A stretch of DNA of 64,000 nt from Phycisphaerales bacterium (lineage in GTDB: Bacteria; Planctomycetota; Phycisphaerae; UBA1845): contig JACKHG010000004.1 of assembly GCA_020639115.1 (NCBI GenBank), positions 62,001 to 126,000 of the forward strand. Direction: 5' to 3'. The notes under the pieces were generated by a model. The model was not told where the DNA came from, searched no databases, and saw only the letters and a program-made list of their open reading frames with translations. Every line of letters begins with the position of its first letter. The first letter of the stretch is position 1. Below, one piece after another: positions 27,248 through 37,400 of this stretch. The position numbers and the translations under genes are program-made.

Positions 27248-27819
27248 TGCGTGTCACCCTTGCGGAGTTCCTTGGCCAGCCAGGCCTTGGCGCTGCGCCA
27301 CTCGCTCTGCACGGTAGTTCTTGAAATCCCCAACGCCTCAGCCACCTCCTCCTCAGACGCGCCCGCGAAGAAACGCATCTCGACCACCTGGTGCTGACGC
27401 GGATCGAGCTGCTCCATCCGGTCGAGCAGCTCGTTGAGCGCGAGCACGTCGATGACGCTCCCGCGGCTCGGAGTCAGCAGGTTGCTCAGCGTGACGCGCG
27501 CGCGATCCCCGCCGCGCTTCTCGGCCTGCTTGCGGCGGGCGTGATCGATGAGGATCTGGCGCATGGCCGTTGCAGCCACCGCGAAGAAATGGGCCCGGTC
27601 CTTCCACGCGCTGCTGCTGCCCGCGAGCTTGGCGTAGGCCTCGTGGACGAGCGCGGTTGGCTGGAGCGTGTGCCCCCCCTCCTGACGGCGGAAATAGTCC
27701 GACGCCAGGCCGCGCAGATCCTCGTAAATCACCGGCAGGAGCCGCGCCGCAGCCGACGCGTCGCGATCGGCCAACCGGTGGAGCAACTCGGTGGGGTTGG
27801 GGTTCGGTCCCTCGACCAT
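27244..27819 (-). CDS. ECF sigma factor (TIGR02999-like family)
   Basis: A 191-residue ECF sigma factor of the type abundant in planctomycetes and acidobacteria. Sigma region 2 spans about 10-90 with LLPVIYEDLRGLASDYFRR, LQPTALVHEAYAKL and WKDRAHFFAVAATAMRQILIDHARR. Region 4 (about 125-185) has the LDPRQHQVVEMRFFAGAS and EEVAEALGISRTTVQSEWRS helix-turn-helix. It has no anti-sigma partner nearby; instead its stop overlaps the start of the kinase gene, so control by phosphorylation is inferred. A TATACT sequence lies only 7 bp upstream of the ATG and there is no well-spaced SD, which would fit a leaderless mRNA. Two direct repeats 20 bp apart lie just upstream. Confidence 0.95.
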   Translation of the reverse strand: MVEGPNPNPTELLHRLADRDASAAARLLPVIYEDLRGLASDYFRRQEGGHTLQPTALVHEAYAKLAGSSSAWKDRAHFFAVAATAMRQILIDHARRKQAEKRGGDRARVTLSNLLTPSRGSVIDVLALNELLDRMEQLDPRQHQVVEMRFFAGASEEEVAEALGISRTTVQSEWRSAKAWLAKELRKGDTQ

Positions 27820-27826
27820 GCCCCTC

Positions 27827-27865
27827 AGTATACCGCCAAGCCGGATTTCTACGAAAAAAGCCGGA
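27827..27865 (-). promoter_or_regulatory. Possible leaderless promoter and 20-bp-spaced direct repeats
   Basis: On the minus strand TATACT (27832-27827) ends 7 bp before the ECF sigma ATG. AAGCCGGA occurs twice on the plus strand, at 27838-27845 and 27858-27865, exactly two helical turns apart and each followed by ATTTC or AATTTC. The arrangement suggests a protein-binding site or alternative-sigma promoter elements. The -35 match (TTCGTA at 17 bp) is weak. Confidence 0.35.
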
Positions 27866-27991
27866 ATTTCGCCGAGCCGGACCCCAGCCGTTCGCGTGTC
27901 GTTGCTGGAGAGGCCACCTCCCAGGGCCAGACGGCCGCTGGAGACGATGGGCCGCTAACGAATGCGTTGCACGGACAAGGAGATTGAAACC

Positions 27992-30900
27992 ATGAACACT
28001 CGAATGGCCATGGCGGGGCTCGCGCTGCTGCTCGCGCTGCCCGCGGGGGCGCTCGCCCAGTACACCTGGACCGGCAACAACAACAATAACTGGGACAACA
28101 ACAGCAACTGGACGGGGCAGTCGGGCTATCCGGACGACCCAGCCGACAACGTCGTCTTCACCGACAGCCCCAACCGATTCAGCGTCGATCTCCGCGGGGG
28201 AGATCGCGATGTGGGCAACATGTCGTTCTCGGCAATCGGCGCCAACCACTACTCGTTCGAAAGCAATAACGGCGGCACAGGGATTCTCCGTATCAACGGC
28301 AATCTCAAGGCCGACTCAGGGGATTCCACGCTCAACTCGAGTGTCACGTTCAACAGCGACGTGAATCTCCTTCAGGCGGCTGACAGCACCTGGAATCTGG
28401 GCGCGGTGAAGTTCAACATGGACGCCAATCTCGGCGGCTCCGCCAGCATCGATTTCGTCCGCGGAACACTCAGGCTCTACGCCGCGAACGACTTCTCGGG
28501 CAACATGCACATCACTGCGCCTGCGACTGTCGAACTCCATCACGCAAACGCGCTGGCCAATGCCCTGGTGACGCTGGATCGGCCCGACAACGGTCTGGAT
28601 CTCACCTCGGTCGATGCCAGTCTCGGCGCGCTGGCCGGCACTGGCCGATTGGATGTCGGCTCCACCACACTCACCGTCGGCAGCATCGATCTCGACACGA
28701 CCTACTCCGGCAACCTCCGCGGCACCGGCAACCTGGTCAAACTGGGCAGGGGTGATTGGACGCTCTCGGGCAACAACAGCTTCACCGGTACGGTCACGCT
28801 CGGCGACGGAATCCTGACCCTGGGGAGTATCACGATCGGCAGCGACAACGCGCTGATCAACAACACGGTGATTGTGAAAACAGTCGACGGTCTGAACATG
28901 GGCGGGGCGGACCGCACGATCGGCGGGCTCGGCGGCGGGGGCGTGGTGAACCTGACCGATCGACTGTCGGTCGGCAACAACAACACGGACACCACCTTTG
29001 GGGGCGCATTCGACGGTGCGGGCAGCCTCATGAAAATCGGCACCGGTACGTTGACGCTCACCGGTCATAGTAGCTTCACCGGCGGAACGGTTTGCGCCGA
29101 CGGCGTCCTTCAGATCCGCGCGGACTACAACCTCGGCGATGTCGCCGGCAACGTCACCTTCGACGGCGGCCAACTCACGGTCGATCGGTCAATCAGCATG
29201 GCCCGTGATTTTGATTTTGCCAGCGCGCTTTCGACCGGGGCCCTCGGCGTTACCGACGGCAATACTGCTCGACTGGACGGCTCCCTCACCGGCCTCGGCG
29301 CCGGTAGCGCCTTCACGAAGTCGGGGCCGGGTACGCTGACGTTGCGGGGCGCAGCAACCAACACCGGCGCATGGCTCAACACGAGTAGCGGCATCCTCAA
29401 CGTCGCGGGCGGTGCCGACATGGATTCGCTCGAAGCTGCATCTGGTGAGGTGAACCTGGGCACCAATGCGGTCAATCTCCAGGGAGACGGTACCAACGTT
29501 CTCTTCTGCCACGGCAGCGGCGCAGTCAACATCGACAATGGAGCCGTGGTGACGCTCACCGGCACGGGCGGATCGAATCGCACGGTGCTGACCGGTGACG
29601 CGCGTCTGACCATTCAAGACAGCGGCTCGACCCTCGTCACGCCGCGCCTCGACATCGGCCCTTCGGGCACCGGCAGCGCCGTGGTAGAGGTGGGTTCCGG
29701 AGGAGGGATCGAGGCGGGCCGCGTTCAGGTCGGCGACCTCGGTGCGGACACCGGGGCAGCCGGGACGCTGACGATCGCGTCAGGCGGCGAAGTCGTCGCC
29801 GATCAGATCGTGCTCTATCGACGCGGCAGCATCGCCATCTCCGACGGCGGCACGCTGGCGACCGATACGCTCTTCGACGGTGACTCCGCGTCGCACCCGA
29901 TCTCGATCAGCGATCCTTCCGCCGGTTCGGCATTGACGGTTGGCGTGAGCGATGGGAGTTCATCGGTCGCCACGCTCATCGAGGATGCCGCGGCTGGTGC
30001 CGGCTCGCTCAACAAAATCGGCGCGGGAACACTCGAATTGACCCAAGCCAATACGTATTCGGGTGGAACGATCATCGACGGCGGAACGCTGCGCGCCGGC
30101 AACACCAGCGGATCGGCCACCGGAACCGGCGGTGTCGTGGTCAATGCGAGCGGTACGCTTGGCGGCAACGGCAGTGTGGCAGGCACGACCATCGTCCAGA
30201 GCGGCGGCACGATTGCGCCGGGCGCCTCGACCGGTGAACTCTCTTTGAGCAACGCGACATTCAATGCCGGTTCGACCCTGGCGATCGAGCTCGCCGGCGT
30301 CGGCGACTTCGATCATCTCCGCGTAGACGGTACCGCGACCCTGGGCGGTACGCTTGACCTGAGCTACCTCAGCGGGTTCACGGCTTCGCCCGGTGACTCC
30401 TTCATCGTTCTGTCGGCGGCACCCGTAATCCACCGGTTTGATGCGGTGAACTTCCCCGATGGTCAGGCATGGACGATCGACTACGACCGCAGCCTCGGTA
30501 CCGTTACGGTCAGCGTTGGCTGCGCGGATGCGGATTCCGATGGCGTGTGCGATGCGAACGACATCTGTCCCGGCTTCGACGATACGCTCGACGCCGACAC
30601 CGACGGCATCCCAGACGGTTGTGATGGTTGTCCCAGTTCGCCAAACGTCTACAACGTCACGCAGCACGCCCACTACCCGACGATCCAGGCCGCGATCGAC
30701 GCCTCGACCGATGGCGATGTCATCCAACTGGGCGCCTGCACCTTCCACGAAGACAACATCACGTTGTTGGGTGGCAAGAGCCTCACCCTGCGCGGAGCCG
30801 GCATGGACCAGACCACACTTGACGGCGGCAACGACGACACGGACCCGGCGATCCGGATCGACGCCGACCAGGTAACGACCGCCTCGCTATCCGGCTTCTC

Positions 30901-31750
30901 GATCACCAACAGCAACAGCAACGCGATCAGGATCGTCAACGGTGATGTCTCCCTGGACTCCGTCCGATTCCAGAATTGCACCGGAGCGCCTGCACTCTCT
31001 TCCGACACCCAGGTGTATCTGAAAAAGTGCATTTTCACCGGGAACTCCGGAGCGTTCGCGAGCGCCCACTTCGGCGGCTTCCAGGCGATTCTCTTGCAGT
31101 GCCTGTTCCATGACAACACAACGACGTTCGCGATCGATTCCACGGCATCCATCGGCTTTCTCGCGGTGAACTGTACGATCCCGATGGCCAACAGCGGAAC
31201 GATCCACGGAAGCGGCGGTCCAGTTGGCGCGGTCAATTGCATCTTGGGCGCCGAGATGGATGTCGATAGCGGTGTCGAAACCGACATGATCAACAACCTG
31301 TACCCGGGGGCGACCGGCGACAACATCCCCGGCATGGCGGAGTTCGTCGATGCGGCCAACGGTGACTACCGACTGGCGCCCGGCTCGCTGGGAATCGATG
31401 CGGCTGATTTCGGCCACTATGATTTCTTCAGCTACAGTGATCCGACCGATCTCGCCGGCAACCCCCGCACGCACGACGACCCGGGTACGATGGACACGGG
31501 TTCAGGCAACCCGACCTATCTCGATATCGGCGCGTTCGAGTTCCAGGGAACGACGACATGCGGCGCCGGTGGTGACCTCGGCAACGACGGCGACGTCGAC
31601 CGGTACGACTATGCACATTTCGCTATCTGCATGAACGGCCCAACGGGCGGACTCGATCCCAACTGCGGCTGCTTGGACCTGGATGCCGACGGCGACGTCG
31701 ACTTGCGGGATTACGCCGCATTCCAAATCAACTTCACCGGTCCGCAGTAG
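27992..31750 (+). CDS. Giant secreted protein with autotransporter-type beta-strand repeats and dockerin-like end (paralogue 1)
   Basis: A 1252-residue exported protein. The ATG at 27992 has AAGGAG 8 bp upstream and starts a signal peptide (GLALLLALPAGALA). The mature N-terminus YTWTGNNNNNWDNNSNW and the repeated 'LVKLGRGDWTLSGNNSFTG', 'SLNKIGAGTLELTQANTYSG' units are autotransporter-associated beta-strand repeats, which form a long parallel beta-helix. There is no beta-barrel translocator. After about residue 850 come a thrombospondin-type-3-like calcium segment (DADSDGVCDANDICPGFDD) and a right-handed beta-helix segment (YPTIQAAIDASTDGDVIQLG). The end is a dockerin-like pair (DLGNDGDVDRYDY, DLDADGDVDLRDY). 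It is the first of three tandem paralogues; a surface filament or adhesin role is inferred. Confidence 0.9.
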   Translation: MNTRMAMAGLALLLALPAGALAQYTWTGNNNNNWDNNSNWTGQSGYPDDPADNVVFTDSPNRFSVDLRGGDRDVGNMSFSAIGANHYSFESNNGGTGILRINGNLKADSGDSTLNSSVTFNSDVNLLQAADSTWNLGAVKFNMDANLGGSASIDFVRGTLRLYAANDFSGNMHITAPATVELHHANALANALVTLDRPDNGLDLTSVDASLGALAGTGRLDVGSTTLTVGSIDLDTTYSGNLRGTGNLVKLGRGDWTLSGNNSFTGTVTLGDGILTLGSITIGSDNALINNTVIVKTVDGLNMGGADRTIGGLGGGGVVNLTDRLSVGNNNTDTTFGGAFDGAGSLMKIGTGTLTLTGHSSFTGGTVCADGVLQIRADYNLGDVAGNVTFDGGQLTVDRSISMARDFDFASALSTGALGVTDGNTARLDGSLTGLGAGSAFTKSGPGTLTLRGAATNTGAWLNTSSGILNVAGGADMDSLEAASGEVNLGTNAVNLQGDGTNVLFCHGSGAVNIDNGAVVTLTGTGGSNRTVLTGDARLTIQDSGSTLVTPRLDIGPSGTGSAVVEVGSGGGIEAGRVQVGDLGADTGAAGTLTIASGGEVVADQIVLYRRGSIAISDGGTLATDTLFDGDSASHPISISDPSAGSALTVGVSDGSSSVATLIEDAAAGAGSLNKIGAGTLELTQANTYSGGTIIDGGTLRAGNTSGSATGTGGVVVNASGTLGGNGSVAGTTIVQSGGTIAPGASTGELSLSNATFNAGSTLAIELAGVGDFDHLRVDGTATLGGTLDLSYLSGFTASPGDSFIVLSAAPVIHRFDAVNFPDGQAWTIDYDRSLGTVTVSVGCADADSDGVCDANDICPGFDDTLDADTDGIPDGCDGCPSSPNVYNVTQHAHYPTIQAAIDASTDGDVIQLGACTFHEDNITLLGGKSLTLRGAGMDQTTLDGGNDDTDPAIRIDADQVTTASLSGFSITNSNSNAIRIVNGDVSLDSVRFQNCTGAPALSSDTQVYLKKCIFTGNSGAFASAHFGGFQAILLQCLFHDNTTTFAIDSTASIGFLAVNCTIPMANSGTIHGSGGPVGAVNCILGAEMDVDSGVETDMINNLYPGATGDNIPGMAEFVDAANGDYRLAPGSLGIDAADFGHYDFFSYSDPTDLAGNPRTHDDPGTMDTGSGNPTYLDIGAFEFQGTTTCGAGGDLGNDGDVDRYDYAHFAICMNGPTGGLDPNCGCLDLDADGDVDLRDYAAFQINFTGPQ

Positions 31751-31770
31751 AAACCCGAGCCATCCGCACG

Positions 31771-31808
31771 CCGGTGGCATCGCGATCGAATGAGCGCGAT
31801 GCCACCGG
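31771..31808 (+). other. 14-bp perfect stem-loop after paralogue 1
   Basis: CCGGTGGCATCGCG (31771-31784) pairs perfectly with CGCGATGCCACCGG (31795-31808) around a 10-nt loop. It begins 20 bp after the stop codon. No T-tract follows, so it may be an mRNA 3'-end stabiliser or attenuating hairpin between paralogues rather than a standard terminator. Confidence 0.6.
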
Positions 31809-32059
31809 AGCGGAATTGAGCCCCAGCGCGATCCCGCCGCACGCGGGCGCGGCCCAAGCGCTTGGCCCCGGCTGCCCATCGCGCCGGAACCCGCCGCGAG
31901 CAGCCGGGCTGCGAGGGGCCTTCGATGAAAAACGGATTCCTCGGAGCCGGGCCGCATTCGACTGCGTGTTGTTGATGTGGGGGTTATCGCCGGAGAGGCC
32001 GATATCCACGTCCCAACTTCACCTACGTGCGCAAGTGAGTCTCTGAGGAGATCAGGAAC

Positions 32060-34312
32060 ATGGTAATTCGACACGATGTACGGAAATCTCGAACGGTCCG
32101 CGGCCTGATGATCGCCGGTCTCCTGGCGGTGGCGGCGGCATCGCGATCCTCAGCCGACCAGTTCTACTGGCAGGGCGACAACAACGACAACTGGGTGAAC
32201 GCTGGCAACTGGGAGCAAAGCCCGGGCTCCGGGGATATCCCCGAGAACCCCAACGACGTCGTGACCTTCGACTACCTCGCGGATGTGACGGACGTCGACC
32301 TCAACGGCAATACCTACGATGTCGGCGAGATGACCGCCCACAGCACGGATTACTACAACTTCTACCATGGGACGTTGCGGCTCAACGATACCTTCTCCGT
32401 GCTCAATCACTGCAACGCGCACTTCGCGAGCGATCTGACCATTGAGCAGGCGGTTCCGGATACCTGGAGCATCTGGGATTCGGACATGGTCATGGACGGT
32501 CCGCTGACCGGAACCGCGAACATCCTGCTTGACGGTAACGGCAACCTCACCTTCAACGCGATCAATCCCTATTCCGGCACGCTCTCCATTTCGTTCATGC
32601 AGGTGATTCTGGGGCAGGATCGATCGCTGCAGAACTGCACGGTCGTGAACTACACCAATCCCTCCCGTCTGGACGTGACGGGCGTGAACGCGATTCTCGG
32701 CGGATTGGCGGGCAGCGGCGCGTGGGACATCGGTACCACCACCGTATCGATCGGCAGAATCAACGGCAACACGACATACACCGGCGACATCAGCGGCGGC
32801 GGTTCGATCTTCAAACAGGGCACGGGCTCGTTGACGCTGAGCGGCGTTCTGGACAATCTCGATACGATCGCCAACACCGGCGGCGACTTGATCCTTTCCG
32901 GCGGTGGCGAGGTCCTGCGCATCTTGGCGCAACAAGGCACCACCCGTGTTCGCACCGGCACGTTCAACGTGAACAATGCGGTCAACAACGCGTTCTTCGT
33001 CAGCGGCACCAGCACCGCCAGTATCGAAAACGGAGCTGCCGTCACCCTGTCCAGCGCGGGAAGCTCGAACCGAGTCGTGCTCACCAACGACGCCACGCTT
33101 TCGGTCGCGGACAGCGGCTCGACGCTCGTGACGCCGCGCCTCGACATCGGCCCCTCGGGGCCGGGAAGTGCTCAAGTGACCGTACAGTCCGGCGGTGCGA
33201 TGGACGCGGAGCGCATCCAGGTCGGTGACCTCGCGTCCGACAATGGAGCAGCCGGTACGCTGTCCGTTCTCGTGGGCGGCTCGGTCGACGCGGGCGCTAC
33301 GATTCTCTACCGCCGCGGAAGCATCGACATCCCCGGGGGAACGCTCTCCACCAACACGCTCGCGGATGGCGACGCCGAAACGCACCTGATCTCGATTTCC
33401 AACGCCAACGAGATTCCAGCACTGACGGTCGGTGCGAGCGGGGGCAGTTCGGTCGTCGCCGCGCTGATCCAGGATTCAACCGCCGGTCCGGGTACCGTCC
33501 GCAAGATCGGCCCGGGCACGCTCGAACTGGTCAATGCCAACACCTACTCCGGCAACACCCACATCGACGGCGGCACGGTCCTCGCCAACAACAGCGCGGG
33601 GTCCGCAACGGGCAGCGGCGGCGTGTTCATCCGGGACGGCGGAACGCTCGGCGGCAGCGGCAGCATCGCCGGTACGGTGATTGTTTACACGGGCGGATCG
33701 GTCGCACCCGGCGCTCCGGTCGGAACGCTCGGCGTGCACAACATCGCCTTCAACCCCGCCACAACCCTGGTCGTGGAAATTGCAGGCACCAACAACTCCG
33801 ACGCCCTGGCAGCCCTCGATGTGGCCAATCTGGGCGGGACGTTGGACCTTGTCCAAGTGAACGGTTTCACCGCGAGCCCCGGCGATTCGTTCGTCATCGT
33901 CTCGGCTGTGCGGCTGATCGACTCATTCGACACGGTGAATTTTCCGGACGACCAGACCTGGACCATCGACTACGACTACGAAGCGGGCACCGTCACCGTG
34001 GGCGTCTGTGCGGATGCCGACGCCGACGGCGTCTGTGACGCCAACGACGTCTGTCCTGGCGCCGACGACAACCTCGACACCGACTCGGACGGCCTGCCCG
34101 ATGGTTGTGACTCCTGCGCGGCAGGAGCGGCCAGCGGTGACGCCAACGGCGACGGGCGCGTCGATGGCTTCGACTATGGAAAATTCCTCGGGTGCATGAT
34201 GTATTACCGCGCCGGCCAGCCGTCGGGGTGCGAATGCTTCGACTTCAACAGCGACGGCTACATCGATCTGCGGGACTTCGCCACGTTTCAGGTGCGCTTC
34301 ACCGGCCCGTAA
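32060..34312 (+). CDS. Secreted beta-strand-repeat, dockerin-like protein (paralogue 2)
   Basis: A 750-residue exported protein; the ATG follows GAGGAGATCAGG. The leader has a basic N-region (RHDVRKSRTVRG) and a hydrophobic core (LMIAGLLAVAAAS). It shares with its neighbours the N-terminal FYWQGDNNDNWVNAGNW, beta-strand repeats (SLTLSGVLDN, TVRKIGPGTLELVNANTYSG) and the highly conserved SGSTLVTPRLDIGPSG block (DNA about 33114-33160). It has the type-3-like calcium segment (DADADGVCDANDVCPGADD) and dockerin-like pair (DANGDGRVDGFDY, DFNSDGYIDLRDF) but lacks the right-handed helix insert of paralogues 1 and 3, hence its shorter length. It lies 309 bp after paralogue 1; likely the same surface role. 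Confidence 0.9.
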   Translation: MVIRHDVRKSRTVRGLMIAGLLAVAAASRSSADQFYWQGDNNDNWVNAGNWEQSPGSGDIPENPNDVVTFDYLADVTDVDLNGNTYDVGEMTAHSTDYYNFYHGTLRLNDTFSVLNHCNAHFASDLTIEQAVPDTWSIWDSDMVMDGPLTGTANILLDGNGNLTFNAINPYSGTLSISFMQVILGQDRSLQNCTVVNYTNPSRLDVTGVNAILGGLAGSGAWDIGTTTVSIGRINGNTTYTGDISGGGSIFKQGTGSLTLSGVLDNLDTIANTGGDLILSGGGEVLRILAQQGTTRVRTGTFNVNNAVNNAFFVSGTSTASIENGAAVTLSSAGSSNRVVLTNDATLSVADSGSTLVTPRLDIGPSGPGSAQVTVQSGGAMDAERIQVGDLASDNGAAGTLSVLVGGSVDAGATILYRRGSIDIPGGTLSTNTLADGDAETHLISISNANEIPALTVGASGGSSVVAALIQDSTAGPGTVRKIGPGTLELVNANTYSGNTHIDGGTVLANNSAGSATGSGGVFIRDGGTLGGSGSIAGTVIVYTGGSVAPGAPVGTLGVHNIAFNPATTLVVEIAGTNNSDALAALDVANLGGTLDLVQVNGFTASPGDSFVIVSAVRLIDSFDTVNFPDDQTWTIDYDYEAGTVTVGVCADADADGVCDANDVCPGADDNLDTDSDGLPDGCDSCAAGAASGDANGDGRVDGFDYGKFLGCMMYYRAGQPSGCECFDFNSDGYIDLRDFATFQVRFTGP

Positions 34313-34420
34313 AAAAGATCCAACCGCCCGTATGCCGGCTGAAGATGGTCCGCCAACCGGTTCGCTTGTACGCCCCGCCGGGCGCCGCAAAGCCAGAAAG
34401 TCGCGCAAAGGAGGTTTCCA

Positions 34421-37400
34421 GTGAACAAGCGCTCTTCAATCTTCGGCCTTATCGTCGCAACAGCGGTGACGGGGCCCGTGCTGGCGCAGTCCACGTACAA
34501 CTGGACGCACGGCAACAACAATAATTGGGACAACGCCGGAAACTGGTCGGGCGCGTCGGGATACCCGAACAGCCCTACCGATTCGGCCAACTTCGACTCT
34601 TCCCATTACGGCTTTCTGGAAGCGGAGGTGGACACCCGGGGACAGACGTTCGACGTCGACCATATCATCATGACGAACGCCGACGAGGCATTCACTTTCC
34701 TTTCGTCGGATACCGCGCCCGGGATGATTCGGCTGCATGGCGACTTCCTCTTCGACAACAATTTCGCCAACGAGGTTGCCCCGCACGACTTCGAGGTCAA
34801 CCTCGAAGTCGTCGGAAACGGAACCTGGACCGCAGGCTCGACTCAATACCTGGATTTCTCCGGCGTGCTGTCGGGATCGGGAACGATCACCGCGCAGGCC
34901 AACGCCGCCGGCGCGGGTGAACTCCACTCCCGCTGGCGCGGCGCCAACACGTTTGACGGTACGCTCATCATCGACAACGTGTTCCTGTCGATTGATGATC
35001 CCAACGCTTTTCAATACGCCGATGTCGTGATCAACCACAACAACGGGTTCAGGATTTACGGTTTCTCCAATCAAACAATTCACGTCGCCTCGCTCAGCGG
35101 CACGGGTCTGCTCGACTTCCTGGGCAACGATTTCGTGACCACCAGCGATGCCGACACTACGTTCTCGGGCACGCTCAAGAGCACCTCAGGAAGCAGTGCG
35201 ATTCGTAATTTCACCAAGACGGGAGCGGGCACGCTCACGCTCTCGGGCCAAGTGACGAGCTTCGGGGCGTTGATCAATACCGGCAATGGCGGGCTCAACG
35301 TCGACGGTGGCGGTGACATTCAGATTCTTGAAGTGCGGTCGGGCGAGGTGAACGTCCGCGGGCAGGCACTCGACCTGGGTAGTGAGGCCGCCAACACCTT
35401 CTTCATGCACAACGACGGTACAGCCCGAGTGGAGAACGGCGCGGTGGTGACACTGACCGGCATTGCCGGCTCGAACCGCACGGTGCTGACGAACGACGCG
35501 GTGCTGTCCGTCCAGGATAGCGGCTCGACCCTGGTGACGCCGCGTCTCGACATCGGCCCGTCCGGAGCCGGCAGCGCCGAAGCCCTGGCCCAGTTGGGCG
35601 GACTGATCAGCGCGGACCGCATTCGCGTGGGGGATCTCGGTAGCGACGATGGTGCGGGCGGGCAACTGATCGCCAATAACGGACTCATTGATGCTGGCGA
35701 TACAATACTCTACCGGCGGGGATCGATCCTGATCTTCGGCGGGGGCACACTTGCAACCAATACACTCGCCGACGGCGACACCGAAGCACACACGATTTCG
35801 ATCGCGGACTCCGGCGCGCCGGCATTGACGATCGGAGTGAGCGACGGCAGCTCCGTGGTCGACGCGCTGATCGGGGATTTTGGTCTGGGTTCGGGTTCGC
35901 TGCGCAAGGTGGGTGCAGGCACGCTCGAGCTGCGTAGCGCCAACACCTACTCCGCCGGCACGACGATCGACGGCGGAACGCTTCTCGCGAGCAACACTTC
36001 GGGATCCGCGACGGGAAGCGGTGACGTCACGGTGAACGCCGGCGGCACGTTGAGCGGCGCTGGCACGGTTTCCGGAGGCATCATCTACGTCGAAGATGGC
36101 GGCACGTTGGCGCCCGGCGATTCCATTGGCCAGCTCACTTCAGGCGGCGATGTCTTTTTTCGATCCGGCTCAACGCTCGCGATCGAGATCGGCGGCGTGA
36201 ACAAATTTGATCGGCTGGTGCTCGACAACACGGTGGCATCGGTCGGGCCGGGAGCGCTCGATCTGACCTACGCCAACGGCTTCACCGCAGCACCTGGCGA
36301 CTCGTTCCAGATCATTTCGGGCGGCGTGAGCGGGAACTTCCATACCGTCAGCTTCCCGGATGACCAGACCTGGATCATCACGAAGGGCAACAACACGTTC
36401 ACCGTTGCGGTCTGTGCCGACGCCGACACCGACGGCGTTTGCGACGTCGAAGATGTCTGCCCCGGATTCGACGACAGCGTTGACGCCGACAATGACGGCG
36501 TCCCGGACGGCTGCGACGTGTGTCCGGGCTTCGTCGATGCGCTCGATGCCGACACGGATGGCGTACCCGATGGGTGCGATCAGTGCACCGGTTTCGACGA
36601 CGCAATCGATGTGAACGACAACGGGATACCTGACGGCTGCGACGCGCATCCGATCCACAATCGAACGCAAGGCACGGACTACGTCACGCTGCAATCGGCC
36701 ATTGATGCATCGATCCACGGCGATCTGATCGAAGCCGATCCGGGGATTTACCACGAAGCGATCGATATCGGCAATCGTTCGCTCACGTTGCAGTCAAGCA
36801 GCGGGGATCCACGCGATACGATCATCGACGGCGGTGGCAACCACCATGTCGTTCAATCGGTCGACTCCAACGTTCTCACCAAGCAATTGCAGGGCCTTAC
36901 CTTCACCGGCGGCAACGCGTCGGGCAGCGGCAACGATGCCATGGGTGGTGGAATGTTTTGTAAGAATCTTTCAATCATCACCGTACGACGCTGCATATTC
37001 CGCGGCAACTCGGCGACGAGCGGCGGAGCGCTTGCTTGCGTCAATAGCAGCGCTCCGACCGTGGTTGACTGCCTGTTTGCGGACAACGCCTCCACCGGAA
37101 ATGGAGGAGCCGCCCTGGTCACTTCCGCAAGCTTGCCTGAGTTCGTGAACTGCACGTTCGCACGCAATCATGCGGCCGGTCGCGGCGGCGCGATAGCGGT
37201 TCCCAATCTCGCGCATCCCGAGTTGCGAAATTGCATCGCCTGGGACAACAGCGACAGCACCGGGGCCAATCAGTTCCATACCGGTCCCCAAATCGGCGGC
37301 GGCATGCTGACCGCCCGTTACTCCGACATCATGGGTGGCCGCGGCGGTGTTGGCAATATTCAATTCGAGCCGCGCTTCGTCGATCCGGACGGCCCGGACG

